Both the position numbers and the translations under genes were made by a program. A stretch of DNA of 6,390 nucleotides from Fidelibacterota bacterium UBA2125 (GTDB lineage: Bacteria > Fidelibacterota > Marinisomatia > Marinisomatales > S15-B10), in contig DCXX01000096.1 in the NCBI GenBank assembly GCA_002329125.1, forward strand, positions 606 to 6,995, given 5' to 3'. The notes under the pieces were generated by a model. The model did not search any database and was not told where the DNA came from. It saw only the letters and a list, made by a program, of their open reading frames with translations. Of this stretch, positions 1-5,853 are shown one piece after another. Numbering within the stretch: position 1 is the stretch's first letter; the number at the start of each line of letters is the position of its first letter.

Positions 1-1238
1 CCCACGCGGGATTGACCGCCTGGACCGCCGTGAACCCAGACAAGAGCTGGGATTTTATCACCTTGTTTAACATTAGGAGGCTTGTAATAGACTGCAGGAA
101 TTTCCATACCGTCAAAAGATTTGTATCTAATTACTTCGGCTTCGGCAAGATATGATGGATTGATTTCAGGATTCATCGAATTCGTTAGTCTGCTGTATCT
201 TCTTTCCCCGATTGTATGCGCATACAGATCAGATGGAGATTTTGCTCCTCCATGATAGAATGACATGAGTTGTTCGCTTTTTGAGATGCTGACTGATGCG
301 ACTTTCCCTGCCGGAAGCTTGGGGAGTGAGATCTGTTTCTCAGTTTTGGTGTCATATACTTTGATGACAGTTTGAGCATCCTGATTGATTCCCAACACAC
401 GGTATTTGCCCAATCGCGAGAAGTACATATATGCAATATCCCATGACTCTTTTTGAAAGATTTTTCTACCACCGGTTTGAATATCGTATTCGACCAGATA
501 ATTGAATTCACTGTTTTTGTCAGTAAGATAATAAAGTTGCTTGGAGTCGGTTGAGAACTCAGCCGGATAGTGATTAATATTCTCCTCGTGTTCGGTGATG
601 AGTTCCAGATTTTTCTCCTTGAGGTCATAAAGGTAAATATCGGAGTTGTCGCGCGTATCCGTTTTGCCAAATACTAAATACCGCTTGTCATTGGAGATCC
701 CCCCAAAATTGAGTGCCTTGTCATTATTGAAAATAAGCGTTGGCTTAAATGTCTCGATATCCATCTCGTAGACATCCATATATTTCGGGCTGCGCTTGTT
801 CGAGGTATAGAAAAAGCTTTTTTCATCATATGCCCAACCGCCAAATAGGGCTCGCTCATTTTCTCCGGGCGTTAAATCTTTTGCGGATCCATCTTCATTC
901 CTGAGATAGATATGCCAAATCTCATTCCCACCCTGATCGCTACGGTAGAGAATTCGCCTGTCATTGGGGAAAAATGTGGTGGCAAAAATGGAATTCCCGG
1001 TGGATGTTGTAAGTGCTGTTGTCTTACCTCCATTGACCGAGATAGTGTAAGCGTTAAAAACCCCCGTTTCATCACTGGAAAAGAGTATTTCCGATTCATC
1101 CGGAGAGAAACTGCTCCCCCGAATTGAGGTGGTCTTTATGAACTGACTGATAGAATATTCTTCATGAGATGCATTTTGGCATCCAGTTAGACCTAATACA
1201 GCTACTTGTAGGATAAGAATCGTTTTTTGACATTTCAT
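1..1238 (-). CDS. S9-family (prolyl oligopeptidase-like) serine peptidase, lipoprotein; C-terminal part outside window
   Basis: 412 codons are open from an ATG at 1238 to the window edge, so the gene is partial at its 3' end. The N-terminus is a lipoprotein signal peptide: a hydrophobic stretch, then a lipobox LTGC with lipidated Cys20, so the enzyme should sit in the cell envelope. From about residue 42 to 355 there are seven repeats of the pattern 'FSPD..xILFxS......DIYxxD...G....LT', as expected for a TolB/PD40-type seven-bladed propeller that gates access to the active site in S9 peptidases. From about residue 358 the alpha/beta-hydrolase domain starts (YKSFDGMEIPAVYYKP), and residues 403-408 read HGGPGG, the oxyanion-hole region of the family. 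The nucleophile Ser, Asp and His would lie beyond the window, so activity cannot be judged. ATGs at 1250 and 1244 are in frame, but GGAG at 1245-1248 lies 6 bases before the ATG at 1238, which decides the start. Exact substrate (dipeptidyl or acylaminoacyl peptides) is unknown. Confidence 0.9.
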   Translation of the reverse strand, partial: MKCQKTILILQVAVLGLTGCQNASHEEYSISQFIKTTSIRGSSFSPDESEILFSSDETGVFNAYTISVNGGKTTALTTSTGNSIFATTFFPNDRRILYRSDQGGNEIWHIYLRNEDGSAKDLTPGENERALFGGWAYDEKSFFYTSNKRSPKYMDVYEMDIETFKPTLIFNNDKALNFGGISNDKRYLVFGKTDTRDNSDIYLYDLKEKNLELITEHEENINHYPAEFSTDSKQLYYLTDKNSEFNYLVEYDIQTGGRKIFQKESWDIAYMYFSRLGKYRVLGINQDAQTVIKVYDTKTEKQISLPKLPAGKVASVSISKSEQLMSFYHGGAKSPSDLYAHTIGERRYSRLTNSMNPEINPSYLAEAEVIRYKSFDGMEIPAVYYKPPNVKQGDKIPALVWVHGGPGGQSRV

Positions 1239-1244
1239 TTTCAT

Positions 1245-1248
1245 CTCC
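1245..1248 (-). promoter_or_regulatory. Shine-Dalgarno GGAG of the S9 peptidase gene
   Basis: GGAG on the minus strand lies 6 bases before the ATG at 1238. It selects this start over two in-frame ATGs at 1244 and 1250, which would overlap or abut the site. Confidence 0.55.
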
Positions 1249-1278
1249 ATCAAAGAGTTAATTATTTTGTTAGTCTTA

Positions 1279-1307
1279 ATTGTACCTTTCCAAAAACCTA
1301 ATGAAAA
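1279..1307 (-). promoter_or_regulatory. Candidate sigma-70-like promoter for the S9 peptidase
   Basis: On the minus strand TTTTCA (1307-1302) and TACAAT (1284-1279) are separated by 17 bases, about 40 bases upstream of the start codon. The -10 box is a good match (5 of 6) and the -35 box a fair one (4 of 6). In AT-rich DNA such matches arise by chance, and the host's promoter consensus is not known, so this is only a candidate. Confidence 0.3.
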
Positions 1308-1549
1308 ACATTGAAGTGCTAAATCATGACTACGAGATCAACCTCAATATACCACGACAAAGTTTTTAGCGATAAGATCATTTATTTAAGTGGTCTCCCT
1401 TTTGAATACGCAAAATCGGTAGATTGGTATCACTAGGAAAGACGTCAAAGCTACTCGAAGATAAACACCAAATGAAAAAATTATTCATAGATTTTAAGAC
1501 CCGAGAAAAATATTAATATTTAAGAAAGCTTCAACAGAAGGAATTTTAG

Positions 1550-2056
1550 CTAAAGTATTTCTGCTTTATTGCTTTTTAATGGCTCAACTGATCCCGTCAT
1601 TTCAAGCACTATATTGGTATTTTCTCGAAAACAATTATGCTGAACTTTGATCATTTTGAAAAAATGGAAAAAAGCAATATAAAAAAGTGTGCCATGAATC
1701 CACCCTGGGATAACACCTGTGTCGACTCCACCACCAATAATAAATACAGTCATTACAAAGAGTACATTGAGAAGAGTGGGAGGGTAGAGCTTCCGTTTGA
1801 TATCGACGGAGCGTTGATGGAACTGAATATCGGCGCTGTTTTCCTGAACATACTCCTTAATGCTGACACCCGTCCCGACAAAGAAAAACATAACAAGCAC
1901 TTCTGTAAACAGGTAAAGTATGGCAGCAACGAAACCGAATGAAGCGTGATGAACACCAAATATTGAGAACTCGAGCAAACCTTGCAGACCAGCAAGTGCC
2001 AGCACCACAAAGCTGAAAAATGAAAGGAAATATATCAAGATCATAAAAAAATACAT
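1550..2056 (-). CDS. Unrecognised four-helix integral membrane protein (168 aa)
   Basis: I do not recognise the family. The protein shows four hydrophobic segments, at about residues 3-28, 38-62, 94-116 and 119-136. The loop at 64-93 is polar and contains an RKLYPP stretch. The C-terminal tail of about 30 residues is hydrophilic. Notable features are a His pair (H36, H37) at the entry to helix 2, H121 at the start of helix 4 and H131 inside helix 4, a glycine motif FFFVGTG after helix 2, and a GGG in helix 3. Membrane-embedded histidines can bind heme or metal, but that is only a possibility here. The start lies 11 bases after the ychF stop with no clear Shine-Dalgarno sequence, so it is probably co-transcribed and perhaps translationally coupled. 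A second in-frame ATG four codons later (2044) is an alternative start. The gene is last in the fabA-fabB-ychF cluster and ends with TAG. Confidence 0.8.
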   Translation of the reverse strand: MYFFMILIYFLSFFSFVVLALAGLQGLLEFSIFGVHHASFGFVAAILYLFTEVLVMFFFVGTGVSIKEYVQENSADIQFHQRSVDIKRKLYPPTLLNVLFVMTVFIIGGGVDTGVIPGWIHGTLFYIAFFHFFKMIKVQHNCFRENTNIVLEMTGSVEPLKSNKAEIL

Positions 2057-2067
2057 GGACGTTTTAC

Positions 2068-3168
2068 TTACACATTGAATTTGAAGAAAATGATATCGCC
2101 ATCTTGGACGACATAATTTCGTCCTTCCAAACGGATTTTTCCTGCATCCCGGAGAGCGGTTTCTGAAAAATACTGGAGCATGTCGTTGTATTGATACACC
2201 TCCGCTTTAATGAATCCTCTTTCGAAATCGGTGTGAATCTCTCCCGCTGCTTTTGGAGCTGTGGTTCCTTTTCTGACTGTCCAGGCCCGAACCTCTTTTG
2301 AACTGCCGGTAAAAAATGTTTCCAGACCTAGCAGGCTGTAAGCGGCATGGATAAGTTTGTGGAGCCCAATCTCAGGTAAATTGTATCCTTTGAGATATTC
2401 CGCCTGTTCAGTGGAATCGAGAATTGCCAATTCCTGTTCCAATTTTCCACAGAGGCGGATAGCAATATTATTTTCTTTTTCAGCAAAGTCGAAAAGGACC
2501 TGTGTCTGTTCACTCCGCTGGGTAGCTGTGATTTCTTCTTCATCCACGTTGGCCACATAGAGAATGCGTTTTCGTGTCAGAAGATGAAGTTGTTTTATAA
2601 TCAACACTTCTTCAGACGTACAATCAAAAGTTCGAGCCATCTTTCCGGCGTTACAGTGTTCCGATAGTCGAGTCAGGAGATTCAGCTCTGTCTTATGTTG
2701 TTTGTCGCCGGACTTTGCTTCCTTGGCGGCTTTCTCAATCTTCCTCTCAATAGTTTCCAAATCTTTCATTAGAAGCTCTGTTTCTATCAGCTCAGCATCT
2801 CTTACCGGATCGAGACTTCCTTCCACATGTGAGATGTTTTGATCCTCAAAACATCTCACTACGTGAATGATAGCTGCTACCTGCCGGATTTGCCCCAGAA
2901 AGCGATTGCCCAGCCCTTCGCCCTCACTGGCTTCTCTTACCAGGCCAGCGATGTCCACAAACTCAACTGTGGTAGGTGTGATTTTCTCAGGGCGGAAAAA
3001 GGTGGTGATCTTTTCCAGGCGGGGATCAGGAAGAGGCATCACTCCAACATTTGGATCCACGGTGCAAAAAGGGTAATTCTCAGCCGGTACTGCCGAAGCT
3101 GTCAAAGCATTAAAGATAGTGGACTTTCCCACATTGGGAAGGCCTATGATGCCGCACTGGAGTGGCAC
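2068..3168 (-). CDS. ychF: Redox/ribosome-associated ATPase YchF (OLA1/Obg family)
   Basis: The 366-residue product matches the usual length of YchF (about 363). The G1/P-loop is GLPNVGKS at residues 9-16. Residues 31-36 (NYPFCT) form the switch I region and D72-I-A-G75 is G3. The G4 position reads NVDE (207-210) instead of NKxD, which is why this family prefers ATP to GTP. CFEDQNISHV places a His at residue 114, the position known for the catalytic His of Escherichia coli YchF. A charged helical region (about 126-200) forms the coiled-coil insertion, and the C-terminal TGS domain runs from about 283 to the closing FFKFNV. YchF binds ribosomes and is linked to stress and translation-start control. 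The start is GTG at 3168, directly abutting the fabB stop TAA, and the N-terminus beginning just before CGIIGLPNVGKS is normal for the family. No clear Shine-Dalgarno sequence is visible, so coupling to fabB translation is likely. Confidence 0.96.
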   Translation of the reverse strand: MPLQCGIIGLPNVGKSTIFNALTASAVPAENYPFCTVDPNVGVMPLPDPRLEKITTFFRPEKITPTTVEFVDIAGLVREASEGEGLGNRFLGQIRQVAAIIHVVRCFEDQNISHVEGSLDPVRDAELIETELLMKDLETIERKIEKAAKEAKSGDKQHKTELNLLTRLSEHCNAGKMARTFDCTSEEVLIIKQLHLLTRKRILYVANVDEEEITATQRSEQTQVLFDFAEKENNIAIRLCGKLEQELAILDSTEQAEYLKGYNLPEIGLHKLIHAAYSLLGLETFFTGSSKEVRAWTVRKGTTAPKAAGEIHTDFERGFIKAEVYQYNDMLQYFSETALRDAGKIRLEGRNYVVQDGDIIFFKFNV

Positions 3169-4386
3169 TTATATTTTACTGAATATCAGAGAGCAGTTTG
3201 TGCCGCCAAAGCCAAAACTGTTAGATATTACACTGTTGAGGCTGTGATTGTTCATAGGTTCAAGTACGATGGGATAACCATCAGCTTCAGGGTCAAGATT
3301 TTCAATATTTACTGAAGGACAGATGAAATCATTCTCCATCATAAGGATACAATAGATGGATTCATGGACCCCAGCAGCACCGAGAGCGTGCCCAGTAAGC
3401 GACTTGGTAGAACTGATGTGAGGCAGTTGACCGTTGCCACTGAAAACATTATTAATGGCGGTCAGTTCCGTGATGTCTCCGGCTGGGGTGGATGTGCCGT
3501 GAGCATTTAGATAATCGATGGAACCGTCTACAGTTTTTAGTGCCATTTTCATACAACGTTCCGCCCCTTCTCCGGATGGACGAACCATATCATCCCCATC
3601 AGAACTAATGCCGTAGCCGGTTACTTCACAGTAAATTTTAGCACCCCGGGCTTTCGCCCGTTCGTATTCTTCAAGAACGATAGTGCCGCCGCCTCCCGAT
3701 ACAACAAAACCGTCTCTGTCGCGGTCATAAGCACGGCTGGCAGATTGGGGATTATCATTAAAATTGGAACTTAGAGCTCCCATGGAATCAAAGGCGATAG
3801 ATACAATCCAGCTTACTTCATCTCCACCCCCGATAAACATAAGATCCTGTTCGCCAGCTTGAATCAACTGATAAGCATTGCCGAGGCAGTGACCGCTGGT
3901 GGCGCAGGCCGAGCTGATGGTATAACTGTAACCTCTAATCTTGAAAGCGGTAGCAAGGTTAGCAGCGTTGCAGCTGGACATAATTTTGGGAACGTAGAAA
4001 GGATTAACTTTCCGGGCACCTTTGTTCCGTAGCGTATCAGCCATTTCAATAAGAGGAGCACCACTGGCGACACCTGATCCAATAATGAGCCCCGTTTTTT
4101 CGCTGGCCAGGTCTTCTTCAGCAAGACCTGCATCTTCAATAGATTCGGCCATGGAAATATAGCTGTAAGCTGACCCGTCACCCATGAACCTGAGCTGCTT
4201 GCGGGGCACCAACTCCTTGATATTTGCTGTAATAGTGCCGCAAATGTGTGAACGGAATCCCAAGTCAGCATATTTTTGATTGAATTCGATTCCACTTCTC
4301 TGGTTTATTAATGAATCCAGCACCTCATTGCGATTGTTGCCTATGCTTGAGACAATCCCGATCCCTGTTACTACAACTCTTTTCAT
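3169..4386 (-). CDS. fabB: 3-oxoacyl-[acyl-carrier-protein] synthase I (FabB)
   Basis: This cytosolic condensing enzyme joins malonyl-ACP to a growing acyl-ACP; FabB-type enzymes are the ones that elongate the cis-unsaturated intermediate made by FabA. The 405-residue length equals that of E. coli FabB (406). The catalytic Cys161 sits in SSACATSGH, His296 in NAHGTST, and Lys328 and His333 in TKSLTGH; the glycine-rich GFGGTN motif lies near residue 395. The stretch NPQSASRAYDRDRDGFV followed by SGGGG (213-234) is typical of FabB rather than FabF, and the neighbour fabA supports the same choice. The ATG at 4386 begins 3 bases after the fabA stop, and the stop TAA (3171-3169) directly touches the ychF start, so the gene is part of one transcript. 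All catalytic residues are present. Confidence 0.95.
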   Translation of the reverse strand: MKRVVVTGIGIVSSIGNNRNEVLDSLINQRSGIEFNQKYADLGFRSHICGTITANIKELVPRKQLRFMGDGSAYSYISMAESIEDAGLAEEDLASEKTGLIIGSGVASGAPLIEMADTLRNKGARKVNPFYVPKIMSSCNAANLATAFKIRGYSYTISSACATSGHCLGNAYQLIQAGEQDLMFIGGGDEVSWIVSIAFDSMGALSSNFNDNPQSASRAYDRDRDGFVVSGGGGTIVLEEYERAKARGAKIYCEVTGYGISSDGDDMVRPSGEGAERCMKMALKTVDGSIDYLNAHGTSTPAGDITELTAINNVFSGNGQLPHISSTKSLTGHALGAAGVHESIYCILMMENDFICPSVNIENLDPEADGYPIVLEPMNNHSLNSVISNSFGFGGTNCSLIFSKI

Positions 4387-4389
4387 GAA

Positions 4390-4929
4390 TTAAAAGGGTT
4401 CAGTTTCTCCAGGGGGAGGAGGATAGACTAGATTCTCGAAAAGTCCCACTTGAACATTTTTTGCAAAATAGATTGTTCTGTCAGCCACTTCAACTGTGGC
4501 ATCCGTGAGGCCCATCCAGATCGGTTTGGTGATGATTTTCTTGATGTCGAGTCGGTAAGTCACTTTCTTGTGATGAGGCCGAATCTGGCCTTTGAATTTC
4601 ACTTCTCCACAGCCCAAAGCACGACCCTTTCCTGTCCCACCCATCCATGACAGGAAAAAACCGGTAAGTTGCCAAAGGGCGTCAAGTCCAAGGCAACCAG
4701 GCATGACGGGGTCGTCTTTGAAATGACAATCAAAAAACCATTTATTTGGGTTGATATCCATTTCCGCATGGATAAACCCCTTGTTGAATTTCCCACCGTC
4801 ATCAGTGATTTTCTTTATGCGGTCCACCATTAGCATTGGAGGGAGAGGAAGCTTTCCACTCTCGGAACCAAAAACACCGTCCGCACACTTCATCAAGTCT
4901 GTATTATTGTAGCTTTGTTTTTTCTCCAT
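4390..4929 (-). CDS. fabA: 3-hydroxydecanoyl-ACP dehydratase / trans-2-cis-3-decenoyl-ACP isomerase (FabA)
   Basis: FabA dehydrates 3-hydroxyacyl-ACP and isomerises the C10 product to cis-3-decenoyl-ACP, the branch point of anaerobic unsaturated fatty acid synthesis. The 179-residue length is close to the usual 171-172. The single hotdog domain carries the catalytic His69 in FFDCHF and Asp83 in PGCLGLDALWQL. The MLMVDRI, DINPNKWFF, GKGRALGCGEVKF and KKVTYR stretches follow E. coli FabA almost word for word. These separate it from FabZ, which lacks the isomerase function and is shorter. The start at 4929 lacks a strong Shine-Dalgarno sequence. It is the first gene of the fabA-fabB-ychF-membrane protein cluster and diverges from the reductase gene, with 132 bases between the two starts. 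Confidence 0.96.
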   Translation of the reverse strand: MEKKQSYNNTDLMKCADGVFGSESGKLPLPPMLMVDRIKKITDDGGKFNKGFIHAEMDINPNKWFFDCHFKDDPVMPGCLGLDALWQLTGFFLSWMGGTGKGRALGCGEVKFKGQIRPHHKKVTYRLDIKKIITKPIWMGLTDATVEVADRTIYFAKNVQVGLFENLVYPPPPGETEPF

Positions 4930-5061
4930 AAACTTTTGATAGTTTGGATGTAATCAGACTAGAAGTTTACGTTCATTTTGATTTTTTACCTATGGCGGGT
5001 TACCCTTTTGAGGGGGGGTTGTTTTGGAATAAATTGCCTCACTTAGTAAAGGAGTTTAGCA
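4930..5061. promoter_or_regulatory. Divergent intergenic region between fabA and the reductase gene
   Basis: Both fatty-acid gene sets start outward from these 132 bases, so promoters and any shared operator must lie here. It contains an interrupted palindrome GGGT-T-ACCC (4997-5005) near its centre and a run of seven G (5012-5018). On the plus strand TTGATT (4978-4983) and TACCCT (5001-5006) lie 17 bases apart and could be a weak promoter for the reductase gene; the palindrome would then overlap its -10 box, as an operator might. I could not pick out a convincing promoter for fabA. The regulator is unknown, and no FabR/FadR-type site is recognisable by eye. Confidence 0.5.
5048..5054 (+). 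promoter_or_regulatory. Shine-Dalgarno AAAGGAG of the enoyl-ACP reductase gene
   Basis: AAAGGAG lies 7 bases before the ATG at 5062. It is the strongest ribosome binding site in the window and fixes the start of the reductase gene. Confidence 0.8.
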
Positions 5062-5847
5062 ATGAAACAGTGGGTATTAATCTTGGGATGTTCCACAGGT
5101 CATGGTGGGGCTACCACCCGTAAACTAGCGGAAGATGGTTACGGGATTATCGGGTTTCATTTTGATCGTGGGGATATCAAGAAAGAAGCTGAAACGTTTT
5201 GTGAGGAGTTGAAAGGACTTAACGACGGCCGCGCCCACTTTTTTAATAAAAATGCAGCTGACAGCAAAGTTATGGATGAATTTATTCCTCAGATTAAGGA
5301 GATTACCGGTGGCGAACTGCTGAAACTGTTGCTTCATTCCATTGCTTTCGGTACAACCACCAATTTTTTCGGCGAGCGTCCCGTTACCCAGAAACAGATG
5401 GATATGACGGTACATGTCATGGGGACATCACTTCTTTACTGGGTACAGAAACTGTTTGATGCTGACCTCCTAGGTAGCGGCTCCAGAGTGCTGGGACTCA
5501 CTTCCGAGGGTAATTATCTTTGCATGGATGGGTATGGCCCAGTCAGTGTAGCCAAGGTTGCGTTGGAAAGCATTACTCGACAGATAGGGTGGGAATTGGG
5601 TCAACACGGCATTACCGCCAACTGTATCCAGGCGGGTGTTACGCCAACGCGGGCACTTACAAAGATCAGTGAGAACTGGGAAGAGTGGGTAGAAAAAACG
5701 AAAAAGCGTAATCCCATGGGCCGAACCACAGAGCCGGACGACGTTGCTAATGTTGTGCAACTTATGCTCCAACCAGGTGCTGATTTCATTAACTGTTCCA
5801 TCGTTTACACAGACGGAGGGGAGCACCGATCTGGCACATTCATATGA
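5062..5847 (+). CDS. Enoyl-ACP reductase-like short-chain dehydrogenase (FabI/FabL type)
   Basis: The 261-residue product is a Rossmann-fold SDR that probably performs the last reduction of each fatty-acid cycle (trans-2-enoyl-ACP to acyl-ACP) with NAD(P)H. The cofactor loop is G9-C-S-T-G13-H-G15, the classical GxxxGxG form. The active site is Tyr158-x6-Lys165, the wide spacing that marks enoyl-ACP reductases; ordinary SDRs such as FabG use Tyr-x3-Lys. LLHSIAFG (90-97) resembles the LVHSIGFA segment of FabI. However, the FabI Tyr146 position is Ser148 here, as in FabL/classical SDRs. The tail NPMGR.TEPDDVANVVQ and YTDGG is standard SDR. The mixture argues for a FabL-like or divergent enoyl reductase rather than true FabI, so I give no symbol. 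Its divergent placement next to fabA-fabB supports the fatty-acid role. A strong AAAGGAG precedes the ATG. It ends in a genuine TGA stop, 6 bases before the next gene. Confidence 0.85.
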   Translation: MKQWVLILGCSTGHGGATTRKLAEDGYGIIGFHFDRGDIKKEAETFCEELKGLNDGRAHFFNKNAADSKVMDEFIPQIKEITGGELLKLLLHSIAFGTTTNFFGERPVTQKQMDMTVHVMGTSLLYWVQKLFDADLLGSGSRVLGLTSEGNYLCMDGYGPVSVAKVALESITRQIGWELGQHGITANCIQAGVTPTRALTKISENWEEWVEKTKKRNPMGRTTEPDDVANVVQLMLQPGADFINCSIVYTDGGEHRSGTFI

Positions 5848-5853
5848 TGTAAG

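Larger units (their letters stand above)
1239..1549. other. Intergenic region of about 310 bases without a supported gene
   Basis: This AT-rich gap separates the end of the fabA-to-membrane-protein cluster from the S9 peptidase gene, both on the minus strand. It holds the candidate peptidase promoter. It also holds a perfect 14-base AT palindrome, AAATATTAATATTT (1508-1521), and next to it a small hairpin CTTC-AACA-GAAG (1529-1540). On the minus strand these lie just after the membrane-protein stop and are followed by T-rich sequence, so they may help end transcription. The stem is only 4 bp and neither element is a convincing intrinsic terminator. A 36-codon open frame on the plus strand (1326-1436) has no ribosome binding site and is not called. 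Confidence 0.5.

Noticed and set aside
185..1099. Several medium minus-strand open frames (185-670, 674-859, 872-1099)
   Set aside because: They are out-of-frame shadows. The true frame runs unbroken through the region from 1238 to 1 and encodes a lipobox, seven propeller repeats and HGGPGG.
1326..1436. 36-codon plus-strand open frame in the gap between the S9 peptidase and the membrane protein
   Set aside because: It has no ribosome binding site, no recognisable motif, and a length expected by chance in non-coding DNA.
1508..1540. AT palindrome and 4-bp hairpin as an intrinsic terminator of the minus-strand cluster
   Set aside because: The stem is too short and AT-rich for a confident terminator; it is noted only within the intergenic description.
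1637..1942. 101-codon plus-strand open frame
   Set aside because: It lies antisense to the four-helix membrane protein, whose hydrophobic pattern and operon spacing are far more convincing.
2839..3315. 158-codon plus-strand open frame
   Set aside because: It is antisense to the ychF/fabB junction, both of which are unambiguous genes.
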